Shown here piece by piece: positions 8,126 to 16,473 of a stretch of 64,000 nt of DNA (position 1 is the stretch's first letter; the number at the start of each line of letters is the position of its first letter). The notes beneath the pieces are model-generated. The model saw only the letters and a list, made by a program, of their open reading frames with translations, did not search any database and was not told where the DNA came from. Source of the DNA: an uncultured Clostridia bacterium (GTDB taxonomy: Bacteria > Bacillota > Clostridia > Oscillospirales > Acutalibacteraceae); NCBI GenBank assembly GCA_946500295.1, contig CAMMVF010000004.1, positions 1-64,000 of the forward strand, read 5' to 3'. The position numbers and the translations under genes are program-made.

Positions 8126-9736
8126 ATGGATACAAAATTAAAGGAAATTGAAATTTTTGATTCTACTCTCCGTGATGGAGCTCAGGGAGAGGGAATATCC
8201 TTTTCGGTTCAGGATAAGCTCGATATAGTGCGCCTGCTCGATGATTTGGGAGTGAAGTATATTGAGGCGGGAAACCCCGGTTCAAACCCGAAGGATTTGG
8301 AGTTTTTCGAGAAGGCCTCTCGTTTGGAGCTAAAACACTCAAAGCTTGTAGCCTTCGGCAGCACGAGGAGGAAGGGCATAACTGCGCAGCAGGACAGCAA
8401 TCTTGCCGCTCTGATAGGAGCGGGAACTGAGTATGTAGCGGTTTTCGGCAAGTGCTGGAAGCTTCACGTCACCGAGATAATAAATACAACAGTGGAAGAA
8501 AACCTCAACATGATATATGACACCTGCAAATATCTCTGCGACAACGGAAAGAGAGTAACCTTTGACGCCGAGCACTTTTTTGACGGCTACAAGAATGACC
8601 GTGAGTTTGCTTTAAAGGCGCTTCAAAGTGCGGTGAACGGTGGAGCCGAGTGTCTTGCACTGTGCGACACCAACGGGGGCAGCTTCCCGGACGAGATGTA
8701 CGACATAGTTTCTGATGTACGCAATCATTTCCCTGATGTAAAAATATCCATCCATGCGCATAATGACAGAGGAATGGCAGTTGCAAACTCGGTAATGGCA
8801 GTAAAGGCGGGTGCGGTGCAGGTGCAGGGTACTTATCTCGGCTACGGAGAGCGTTGCGGCAATGCAAACCTCTCGACCATAATTCCCGATTTGACCTTGG
8901 CAGGTTATTCATGTATTCCTGAGGATAAGCTTAAAGAGGTAACTGCCACTGCCCGTGAACTTGCCGAGATTTCAAACACCTCGATAAAAAGGGGAGAGCC
9001 GTTTATCGGTATCAGCGCCTTTGCCCACAAGGCGGGTATGCACGCCGACGGGGTGCTCAAGCTCCCTCGCTCATTTGAGCACGTACCTCCCGAGACTTTC
9101 GGTAACACCAGACGCTTTTTGATGAGCGAGATTTCGGGCAGGGGAGCAGTACTTGAAAGAATACGGAAGATAGACCCGAGCATACAGAAAAACAGCGAGG
9201 AGACCTCCGCTATTTTGGAGGCGCTCAAGCGAATGGAACAGCAGGGTTATCAGTATGAGGGTGCGGACAGCAGCCTTGAAATGCTTATCCGTCGCAACCT
9301 CGGCAAGTACAAGCCGTTTTTCGAGCTGAAAAACTACAAGATAATCTCAGGCAGACCCTGTGAAAATGATGATTGCAGCGCAACCGCCACCGTAAAGGTG
9401 AGCGTTGACGGAAAGGATCAACTGATGGTTGCAGAGGGCAACGGCCCTATCAGCGCAATGGACCGTGCGCTTCGTCGTGCGCTTGAGGTGTTTTATCCGA
9501 CGCTGAGGAATGTCAGGCTCATAGACTACAAGGTACGTGTAATGGATCCGAAGTCCGCTACAGCGGCTACTGTAAGGGTTTTAATAACCTCTACAGACGG
9601 CAGGAATGTTTGGACTACGGTCGGAGTTTCCGGAGACGTTGTCGAGGCCAGTCGCATAGCGCTGGCGGAATCAATAGAGTATCATCTGATTCGCAAGTAC
9701 GGTGTGGATACAGATAAAAGCACTATGAATGAATAA
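8126..9736 (+). CDS. cimA: (R)-citramalate synthase
   Basis: This DRE-TIM metallolyase joins acetyl-CoA and pyruvate to citramalate, the entry to threonine-independent isoleucine synthesis. The N-terminal barrel has DSTLRDGAQGEGISFSV and the metal-binding HAHNDRGMAVANS (near residue 215). The C-terminal part (about 380-536) is a LeuA-type allosteric domain with GNGPISAMDRALRRAL. The DGAQGEG signature and a length near 535 favour CimA over 2-isopropylmalate synthase. ATG 8126 is preferred to 8120 because AGAGG sits too close to the latter. It is co-transcribed with ilvB behind an Ile T-box, which fits the assignment. Confidence 0.92.
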   Translation: MDTKLKEIEIFDSTLRDGAQGEGISFSVQDKLDIVRLLDDLGVKYIEAGNPGSNPKDLEFFEKASRLELKHSKLVAFGSTRRKGITAQQDSNLAALIGAGTEYVAVFGKCWKLHVTEIINTTVEENLNMIYDTCKYLCDNGKRVTFDAEHFFDGYKNDREFALKALQSAVNGGAECLALCDTNGGSFPDEMYDIVSDVRNHFPDVKISIHAHNDRGMAVANSVMAVKAGAVQVQGTYLGYGERCGNANLSTIIPDLTLAGYSCIPEDKLKEVTATARELAEISNTSIKRGEPFIGISAFAHKAGMHADGVLKLPRSFEHVPPETFGNTRRFLMSEISGRGAVLERIRKIDPSIQKNSEETSAILEALKRMEQQGYQYEGADSSLEMLIRRNLGKYKPFFELKNYKIISGRPCENDDCSATATVKVSVDGKDQLMVAEGNGPISAMDRALRRALEVFYPTLRNVRLIDYKVRVMDPKSATAATVRVLITSTDGRNVWTTVGVSGDVVEASRIALAESIEYHLIRKYGVDTDKSTMNE

Positions 9737-9760
9737 TTCAACCCCTGATTATGCAAAAAT

Positions 9761-9789
9761 TTGTTTTTTGATCCAAAATGTGTTATAAT
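9761..9789 (+). promoter_or_regulatory. Promoter of the citrate synthase gene
   Basis: TTGTTT (9761-9766) and TATAAT (9784-9789) are 17 bp apart, giving a leader of about 75 bases before the start. No clear terminator separates it from cimA. Confidence 0.65.
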
Positions 9790-9870
9790 ACAACTTGCCG
9801 GTTGAATATATCAGTTTAGCGTCGGCCGATGTGTTCGACAAAATATATTTTTTAAAAGGAAGTGAGTTAA

Positions 9871-11250
9871 TTGGAGCATATGAGAGAGTTCAGCGAGATC
9901 ACTCCGGAAATAATGAAGATGAGTGAACTCTGCTACCAGAACAGCAACATTGATCCCGACCTCTATACGAAGTACGATGTAAAAAGGGGACTGCGCGACT
10001 TAAACGGTAAGGGCGTACTGACAGGACTTACCGAGATTTCGGATGTTTGCGCTTTTAAGGAGCTGGAAAACGGTGAAAGAATTCCGATTGACGGCAACCT
10101 TTATTATCGCGGATATAATGTCGAGGACATAGTTGACGGATTTATTAAGGATGACCGCTTCGGTTTTGAGGAGGTTACATACCTGCTGCTTTTCGGTCAG
10201 TTGCCGGATGAGCAACAGCTTGAGGAGTTTAAAAGCTTGATCGCTTACTACCGCTCTTTACCGATGAGCTTTGTCAGGGATATTATTATGAAGATGCCGA
10301 GCAAGGATATAATGAATTCGCTGGCTCGCAGCGTGCTAACGCTTTATTCCTATGACAATAACCCCGACGACACCTCGCTGCCTAATGTTTTAAGACAGTG
10401 TATTCAGCTTATTTCGCTGTTCCCGATTTTGTCGGTGTACAGCTTTCAGGCGTACGGATATTTCCATGAGAATAAGAGCCTGTTTATTCACAATCCCCAA
10501 CCGGAGCTTTCTACAGCGGAGAATATCCTTTATATGCTGCGCTCCGATTGTAAGTACACCAAGCTTGAGGCGAAGCTTTTGGATATGGCTTTGGTTTTGC
10601 ACGCAGAGCACGGCGGCGGCAACAACTCCACCTTTACGACCCACGTTGTAAGCTCCTCGGGAACTGACACATATTCGGCTATTGCGGCGGCTTTGGGCTC
10701 GCTCAAAGGACCCAAGCACGGCGGAGCTAATATCAAGGTAGCTCGTATGTTTGAGGATATCAAGGCGCATGTCAAAGATTACTACGACGAGGAAGAGATA
10801 GGCAATTATATAACCAAGATTCTACATAAAGAGGCCTTTGACCGCAGCGGTTTAGTTTACGGTATAGGTCACGCCATCTATTCCGTATCCGACCCAAGAG
10901 CAAGGGTATTTAAGCGCTTTGTAGAGCGGCTTTCAAAGGAGAAGGGCAGGGAGGATGAGTTCCACCTGTACAATACGGTCGCAAAGGTTGCCGCCGAAAA
11001 GATAGCTCAGGAGCGCAAGGTTTACAAGGGCGTAAGCGCCAATGTTGATTTTTACAGCGGCTTTGTTTATACAATGCTTGATTTGCCGCAGGAGCTGTTC
11101 ACCCCTCTGTTTGCCATAGCGAGAATTTCAGGCTGGAGCGCACACAGAATCGAGGAGCTCATAAACTCCAGCAAGATTATACGTCCGGCCTATATGAACG
11201 TTCAGCCGCACAGAGCTTATATAAATCTGGCTGATCGGAAGGATAAATGA
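9871..11250 (+). CDS. gltA: Citrate synthase
   Basis: Condenses oxaloacetate with acetyl-CoA to citrate, probably feeding 2-oxoglutarate and glutamate synthesis in an anaerobe. The 459 residues carry the family motifs: HAEHGGGNNSTFTT (about residue 250), LKGPKHGGAN, the catalytic His of GIGHAIYSVSDPRA (about 335) and the Asp region VSANVDFYSGFVY (about 392). The N-terminus is longer than in the 370-residue Bacillus enzymes and resembles the clostridial long form. AAGGAAG is 7 bp before a TTG at 9871; an ATG at 9880 is the alternative start. It has its own promoter and a terminator. Confidence 0.93.
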   Translation: MEHMREFSEITPEIMKMSELCYQNSNIDPDLYTKYDVKRGLRDLNGKGVLTGLTEISDVCAFKELENGERIPIDGNLYYRGYNVEDIVDGFIKDDRFGFEEVTYLLLFGQLPDEQQLEEFKSLIAYYRSLPMSFVRDIIMKMPSKDIMNSLARSVLTLYSYDNNPDDTSLPNVLRQCIQLISLFPILSVYSFQAYGYFHENKSLFIHNPQPELSTAENILYMLRSDCKYTKLEAKLLDMALVLHAEHGGGNNSTFTTHVVSSSGTDTYSAIAAALGSLKGPKHGGANIKVARMFEDIKAHVKDYYDEEEIGNYITKILHKEAFDRSGLVYGIGHAIYSVSDPRARVFKRFVERLSKEKGREDEFHLYNTVAKVAAEKIAQERKVYKGVSANVDFYSGFVYTMLDLPQELFTPLFAIARISGWSAHRIEELINSSKIIRPAYMNVQPHRAYINLADRKDK

Positions 11251-11269
11251 TAAAAATAAATAATTCTTT

Positions 11270-11303
11270 AAGAAGCTGTACCTGTTTAGGTGCAGCTTCT
11301 TTT
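11270..11303 (+). terminator. Terminator after citrate synthase
   Basis: AGAAGCTGTACCT pairs with AGGTGCAGCTTCT across a TTT-containing loop and is followed by T residues. Confidence 0.8.
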
Positions 11304-11335
11304 ATTAGGGGAATTTACACTTATAAAATTTAGTC

Positions 11336-11364
11336 TTGACAACATATTAAATATATTTTATTAT
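11336..11364 (+). promoter_or_regulatory. Promoter of the type VIIb secretion operon
   Basis: A perfect TTGACA (11336-11341) and TATTAT (11359-11364) are 17 bp apart, about 110 bp before the first gene of the secretion locus. No other strong promoter was noticed up to the toxin genes, so the early island may be one long transcript. Confidence 0.75.
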
Positions 11365-11476
11365 AGTGAAGTAATAAATTGCCAAAATTAGTTGAATTAT
11401 AAATTTTTGGCATAATTGTATATGCGAGGGGGGTATGTTAACACAAAAAGTATAATATTGCAACAAATAGGAGGTT

Positions 11477-14155
11477 ATGTCTATACAGAATATTTCTGAT
11501 GAGACAAAAATTATGAAAAAACGATGTCTTTTATTGTTGGTACCCTGTGCTGTATTGCTTGTAATGGTAGGCATTTGGATAGGAACAAAAATTGATATTG
11601 AACAACTGAATAAGCAAAATAATTATGACAGCAATATCAATAGTACCATTGCAGTAGTAAATCAGGACACGGGCGTAAAAAACGAGTCCGGAAACGTCAA
11701 TTATTCCGAGGCGTTTATTGCTTCTTTAAACAGCGACTATAAGGTTGTTTCATATAAGGAGGCTCAAGACGGAATAAACAGCGGCGACTATTCGGCGATG
11801 GTTATATTTCCGTCCGATTTATCAAGCAGCGTTTATTCAATTAATGAATCAACCCTGCAATCTCCCAAAATAGAGTTTTCAGTAAATCCTTCTCTGACGG
11901 AAAGCGATTATATTGGTACATACCTGAAGGTTTTGGATTTGCAAAACGATATCAACGAGACTATTTCCTATCTGTATGTTTCCTCGGTGTATGAGGAACT
12001 GCACAATGCGCAGGACGAGGTCAAGGAGATATTTAAAAATGATGAAGATGATATGACGGCTCTTGAGGAGGTTAAACTTCATGATTTCAGACTTGACGTG
12101 GACTGGTCTGATATACCACAGGTCAACTTTGAGCCGAAGGAAATTGATTTTGAGGAATTTGTATCTACTGTTCAGGGATATGCTGACGATATGTCAGAGA
12201 AATATGTGGACAGCTATGAAGTCGCTCAGGCTGATTATGAACAATTCCAGTCAGGATTTTCTTCTATGGCTCAAACAGTATCTGAAGACGGCTTAAGCTG
12301 GTATGAATCTGTAAACGACAGAGAAGGCAGAGTTACAAACTATGCGACCTCTGTTATGAGCTATAGGGACGACGTTGCCGATTGGAGCAATGATGTCTCT
12401 GTGTGGAACGAAAGTACCAATCTCTGGAGTGGAGATATAGCCGGTTATTTAGGGCGACTTGAGTCCTGGCAGGCAAACGTAATAACATGGAAAAATGATA
12501 TGGATATTTGGGGCGATTTATTTAAAGCCGACATGGATTTATATCAAAACAGTATAAACTCATATAAGGATGCTGTAAGCACCTGTTCTAACGATATGTA
12601 TAATCACTATCTGACAAGTACCGCCGACTGGTCTAAGCAATATACCGATTACGCTGACAACGTCGGAGAGTATTTGGGAGACTTGAGAATTTATATTGAG
12701 GATTATAATCAGAAGGTTTTGGTTGATAATGCTTATATTGCCGATGTGGATACCTATAACAATGAGTTGAGTTCATATCAGGGCAGTATAGACGCATATG
12801 CCTCCAGCGTATATTCAAATTATTTTGAACCGCTCAAAGGCTATCATGAGGAATTAAACAGTATATTCTTCGGCGACGAAAACGACGAGAATAACAATGG
12901 TTTAGTAGGTGACATCAACAGCTATTACAGTCAACTGCTTGATTATGAAAACGCTCTTAATACATATAAAACATCTTTGTACAACTATTCAATCTCATAT
13001 TCACATATGGTTAATTTTTATTGGCAGCAGTATTATATGGGCAACACACAGATTCAGCAGCCGGTGTTCAATCCTGACAGCGCTTCTAATGCAAGCGGAG
13101 TGAATAATTTTGACTTCGAGGCGATTAGATCTAATATAGACAGCGAGCAGACTATAGTTAATAGCTATAAACAAGATAAGATGGATCCGGTAGATTCAAC
13201 TAAAGTTCAGCTGGAAACTGATTATCAAAATCTGGTATCCACAGGAAGTAGTATAGTCTCTCCTGCAAAGCCTGACTATTCTCAGATTTCAGAAGACGGC
13301 ATTATAGGTACGGTAGATACAAGCGTTTTTGACAGTTATGTAAATCCCGATTTTACTCAGTGGGATGATGCATATGAAGGAATTCCGGAGGAGAGCGATT
13401 ATGTAGTTTATGACACTTCAATTTCCGATGCCGGAATAGTAGAAAATGTTGCTGCGTTTGAAGAACAGGCGCCTATATTCAGTGGCGGAGATATTCCACT
13501 GCTTGAAACCGAAGAACCAAAATATCTTGAAGACAGCTTGCCCCAAGTGCCCGAAACTTTTATCAGCAGCTGTGAGGCGATAGTTGGAGAATCTGCAAAA
13601 TACATACCGACTAATTATCTTACCGAAGATACAAAGTCCAGGGTAGATTCGGTTGTAGATATGTATGCTTCAAATCTTATTACGGTTGATTCAAGATTGA
13701 AAAGCAACATGAGTTCTAATAACAATTTATTGACTCAGGCGTATAACAGCTATAACTCTTATGTTACTACACTTCGCTCTGACGCTGATACTGCGTATGT
13801 GAATAAGGAAAATGATTTAGATGATACCTTGGACATTTTCTATCAGGCTAAAGAAGCTACAAGCGCCGAGAACAAAGAGCTTCTCGAAGATTTTTCCGAG
13901 AAACTGCCCAACAGCAGGGTGAATTCTGTAGTTAATAAGGAGCTTGTGAATTTCATGATTTCGCCTGTCGATTTCGCCTCAGGAGAAGTAAGGGCAAATT
14001 CACAGTTTGATATTTCACAACAGGAAAAAAGGCTGGATCTATACGGCTGGATAATTATTATTGTCGCTCCCCTGCTGCCGATAGCGTTATTGATCATTTT
14101 AGTGCTGTACAGAAGGGATTCAAGACGAGCGAGAAAAGTAAAGTATTCGGTATAA
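11477..14155 (+). CDS. esaA: EsaA/YhgE-like membrane protein of the type VIIb secretion system
   Basis: An 892-residue protein with one N-terminal membrane helix (about 17-35), the YhgE/Pip-like start of the extracytoplasmic part (TIAVVNQDTG, YKEAQDGINSGDYSAMVIFP), a very long outside domain, and one C-terminal helix (about 857-878) with a basic tail. EsaA is a core component of the Firmicutes secretion machine, reaching out from the membrane. EsaA homologues often have several C-terminal helices, so this is a simplified version. Residues 289-370 form a helix with Tyr or Trp at nearly every seventh position. AGGAGG is only 2 bp from the ATG at 11477, so the true start may be the next Met (11513). 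It is the first gene of the locus. Confidence 0.8.
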   Translation: MSIQNISDETKIMKKRCLLLLVPCAVLLVMVGIWIGTKIDIEQLNKQNNYDSNINSTIAVVNQDTGVKNESGNVNYSEAFIASLNSDYKVVSYKEAQDGINSGDYSAMVIFPSDLSSSVYSINESTLQSPKIEFSVNPSLTESDYIGTYLKVLDLQNDINETISYLYVSSVYEELHNAQDEVKEIFKNDEDDMTALEEVKLHDFRLDVDWSDIPQVNFEPKEIDFEEFVSTVQGYADDMSEKYVDSYEVAQADYEQFQSGFSSMAQTVSEDGLSWYESVNDREGRVTNYATSVMSYRDDVADWSNDVSVWNESTNLWSGDIAGYLGRLESWQANVITWKNDMDIWGDLFKADMDLYQNSINSYKDAVSTCSNDMYNHYLTSTADWSKQYTDYADNVGEYLGDLRIYIEDYNQKVLVDNAYIADVDTYNNELSSYQGSIDAYASSVYSNYFEPLKGYHEELNSIFFGDENDENNNGLVGDINSYYSQLLDYENALNTYKTSLYNYSISYSHMVNFYWQQYYMGNTQIQQPVFNPDSASNASGVNNFDFEAIRSNIDSEQTIVNSYKQDKMDPVDSTKVQLETDYQNLVSTGSSIVSPAKPDYSQISEDGIIGTVDTSVFDSYVNPDFTQWDDAYEGIPEESDYVVYDTSISDAGIVENVAAFEEQAPIFSGGDIPLLETEEPKYLEDSLPQVPETFISSCEAIVGESAKYIPTNYLTEDTKSRVDSVVDMYASNLITVDSRLKSNMSSNNNLLTQAYNSYNSYVTTLRSDADTAYVNKENDLDDTLDIFYQAKEATSAENKELLEDFSEKLPNSRVNSVVNKELVNFMISPVDFASGEVRANSQFDISQQEKRLDLYGWIIIIVAPLLPIALLIILVLYRRDSRRARKVKYSV

Positions 14156-14209
14156 TGACCGATTGCTTATCGGCTTGTTATATATAAAATTTAAAGGAGT
14201 TGTTATTTT

Positions 14210-14503
14210 ATGGCAGGACAGATTCGTATTACACCGGATCAGATGAGAACCAGAGCCTCTGAATTCAGAACGGAGGGTCAGAACTTTGAAGATGTAATTA
14301 CAAAGATGCAAAACCTCATCAATACTCTACAGGAAGAGTGGGAGGGTGAAGCAAGCAGAAAGTTTGCAGACCAGTTTGAAGCATTGAAGCCTTCCTTTAT
14401 CGAGGTTCGCAATTTGATAGACGATATTGGCGGTCAGTGTGACGCTACAGCAGAGGCGCTGGAAAGTCTGGATCAGGAAATTGCATCAAAGTTCAGCGTT
14501 TAA
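14210..14503 (+). CDS. esxA: WXG100 protein, EsxA-like
   Basis: A 97-residue helical hairpin protein with the turn motif W-x-G (EEWEGEAS, about 43-50) and a C-terminal targeting-like segment, typical of EsxA substrates of the type VII machine. It forms a dimer of hairpins in known members and is both secreted and needed for secretion. AAGGAG lies before the ATG. A hairpin with a T run directly follows, which would make this message more abundant than the downstream ones. It sits between EsaA and EssA, a common order. Confidence 0.93.
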   Translation: MAGQIRITPDQMRTRASEFRTEGQNFEDVITKMQNLINTLQEEWEGEASRKFADQFEALKPSFIEVRNLIDDIGGQCDATAEALESLDQEIASKFSV

Positions 14504-14507
14504 TTTT

Positions 14508-14542
14508 AAATCCCATGCCCATTGGATGGGTATGGGATTTTT
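14508..14542 (+). terminator. Partial terminator/attenuator after esxA
   Basis: AAATCCCATGCCCA pairs with TGGGTATGGGATTT and runs into T residues. Because essA starts 25 bp later in the same direction, it probably lowers rather than ends transcription into the machine genes. Confidence 0.75.
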
Positions 14543-14566
14543 AATTTAATTTGATTGGTGGTTTAA

Positions 14567-15037
14567 ATGAAAAAATTTATATTGCGTTTTTTAATACTTA
14601 TAACGCTGACTGCACTGTTTGCATTTTCAGCAAACGCCGCAGTAAACACTGATATAAGGCTGGATTCTCAAACGATACGTGAAAAGGAATATGAAAACGA
14701 GGGAATAACCGGGATATACGACGTTGATATGTTTGAAAGCGCCGATGAAAATGTTTTTAAACAAAAAAAAGAGGAAAGAAGTTCAAGCTTAGCCCGACTT
14801 CAGGATTCATTGTTCGTCAAAAATATTAGTATAAACGACGATAAAACCGTTAGTGAAAAGGCTGATGAGTTGAAGCTGTTTTCAAGCGTAAAATACTATA
14901 TTAACAATGCTGACTATGAAAAACAGGACGACAGTTCATTGTATTTGAGCTATGCACTTTTAATTAGCGCGGCCGCGGTTGTCGGCTTCTTGGGAGCCAG
15001 AATATTTTTTAAAATAAAAGCAAAAAAGGAAGCTTAA
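14567..15037 (+). CDS. essA: EssA-like membrane protein
   Basis: A 156-residue protein with an N-terminal signal sequence (residues 3-24, ending SANAA), a charged extracytoplasmic middle and one C-terminal membrane helix (about 127-147) followed by a Lys-rich tail. That topology and size, and the position between EsxA and EsaB, match EssA, a small membrane part of the type VIIb system. Sequence similarity to EssA is not obvious by eye, so the name rests mainly on topology and gene order. It ends 1 bp before the start of the next gene. Confidence 0.7.
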   Translation: MKKFILRFLILITLTALFAFSANAAVNTDIRLDSQTIREKEYENEGITGIYDVDMFESADENVFKQKKEERSSSLARLQDSLFVKNISINDDKTVSEKADELKLFSSVKYYINNADYEKQDDSSLYLSYALLISAAAVVGFLGARIFFKIKAKKEA

Positions 15038-15038
15038 T

Positions 15039-15272
15039 ATGTACATTACAATAACAGTCAAAATAAGAGATGAAGAATTTGATATAAAAATTGACAACAG
15101 ACAAAAAATATATGTACTGCTGGAGATTTTAAATGAGGGGCTTGGGTTGAGTTGTAAGGTATTTCCATTGTTTTATAAATCTCATGAAAATAAAAGAATC
15201 GTCAGCGCTTACAGTACCTTTGAGCAGTCAGAAATATACAGCGGCGACGTTCTTGAAGCGATTATATATTAA
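15039..15272 (+). CDS. esaB: EsaB/YukD ubiquitin-like protein
   Basis: A 77-residue cytoplasmic protein with a beta-grasp pattern: paired strands at the start (ITITVKIRDEEFDIKI), a helix (KIYVLLEILNEGL) and a terminal strand containing SGDVLEAIIY. YukD/EsaB is a conserved regulator or accessory of the Firmicutes type VII system with a ubiquitin fold but no conjugation. The start follows AAGGAAGC and overlaps the end of essA in spacing, which points to co-translation. Confidence 0.8.
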   Translation: MYITITVKIRDEEFDIKIDNRQKIYVLLEILNEGLGLSCKVFPLFYKSHENKRIVSAYSTFEQSEIYSGDVLEAIIY

Positions 15273-15328
15273 AGAGCATTGCATTATAAGTTAATAAATT
15301 AACACGAAATACAAGGGGAGAGGATAAA

Positions 15329-16423
15329 ATGAGCGAAGAAAAATTTACAATAACTAAGAAAAAAACTGAGCTTAATGCTGTTGCTGAGGAAATTAATTTT
15401 TTGTCTTATAAAAACAAATTCCTTGCACCGTGCCTGGTGCACTCAGACGAAGAGGAGGTTTCTTTTGAGTTTGATATTGCCCGGCTTGATTTTTGCGATA
15501 AAGAGAATTTTGACAGGGATGAAAAATACCGCTTTCTGGCGAACTGTTCCGAGTTGTATGAATTATGCGGCGAATTTGAATTTGCATTGAAGCCGAATAA
15601 TTTGATGTGCGATATCAACCTGTGTCCCAGGGTGCTTGTCAGGGATAAATGTATAAATCCTGATTATCGGGAGGATTTCCTGCACAAATACAAATCTCTT
15701 GTCGCCTGTGTGCTTTGTCCTAGATTTACATATGAGGACTACCTCAACGGAGGGGAGGATTTATTCAGAAAGAACTCCGAGCTTTCTGCGGTAATGGAAT
15801 GTAAGGATGTTGAAGAGTTAAGGGAATATTTATTAAACTCATACATGGCTTATGTTGATAATCAGAGAGAGAATAAGGTGCTTGTTAATAGAAAACATAA
15901 AACCGCTATAAAGGTTTGTGTGCCGATACTTATAGTTCTGGCAGTGGCGTTGGGGGTACTCGCGTCCTTTGCATATTTTAAAATGATACCTTTTAAGATC
16001 GAATTGCTGGATGCAGACGAGGAGTATTTTTCCGGTAACTATATTGAGGTTCAGGAGGCGTTGGCGGATATCTCTGTTGACGAGCTGCCTTTTGCTCAAA
16101 AGTATATTCTTTCACGCTCATATGTATCCTCGGAAAGTATGACTCAGGATCAAAAGGAAAATGTGCTTGAGGGAATTACAATGAATACAAATGAAGTGGT
16201 AATGGATTATTGGATTTATGTCGGTCGTCTTGATTTTGACGATGCAATAGACCAGGCTCAGAAAATAGGCGATGACGAGCTTTTGCTCTATGCGCTTATC
16301 AAACAGCGCTCTAATTTGGAAAGCGACAGCAGTATTTCCGGCGAAGCCAAAACAGAACAGCTTAATGAAATTGACGAAAAGATATCGACGATAACCGACA
16401 GCGTTGCAAGCGCTCAGGAGTAA
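15329..16423 (+). CDS. essB: EssB/YukC pseudokinase-like secretion component
   Basis: 364 residues: a cytoplasmic N-terminal domain (1-190), one membrane helix (about 192-215, VCVPILIVLAVALGVLASFAYF core) and a C-terminal extracytoplasmic helical domain with repeats of aspartate-rich helices. EssB/YukC uses a pseudokinase fold inside and dimerises; it connects EssC with the rest of the machine. AGGGGAGAGG precedes the ATG. A coiled tail (330-364) is Ser/Glu-rich. Lies between EsaB and EssC as in Bacillus and Staphylococcus. Confidence 0.87.
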   Translation: MSEEKFTITKKKTELNAVAEEINFLSYKNKFLAPCLVHSDEEEVSFEFDIARLDFCDKENFDRDEKYRFLANCSELYELCGEFEFALKPNNLMCDINLCPRVLVRDKCINPDYREDFLHKYKSLVACVLCPRFTYEDYLNGGEDLFRKNSELSAVMECKDVEELREYLLNSYMAYVDNQRENKVLVNRKHKTAIKVCVPILIVLAVALGVLASFAYFKMIPFKIELLDADEEYFSGNYIEVQEALADISVDELPFAQKYILSRSYVSSESMTQDQKENVLEGITMNTNEVVMDYWIYVGRLDFDDAIDQAQKIGDDELLLYALIKQRSNLESDSSISGEAKTEQLNEIDEKISTITDSVASAQE

Positions 16424-16473
16424 ATTTATAAGCGCTGCTGGACTGACTATAAGGAATAAAGGGGAAATTACGG

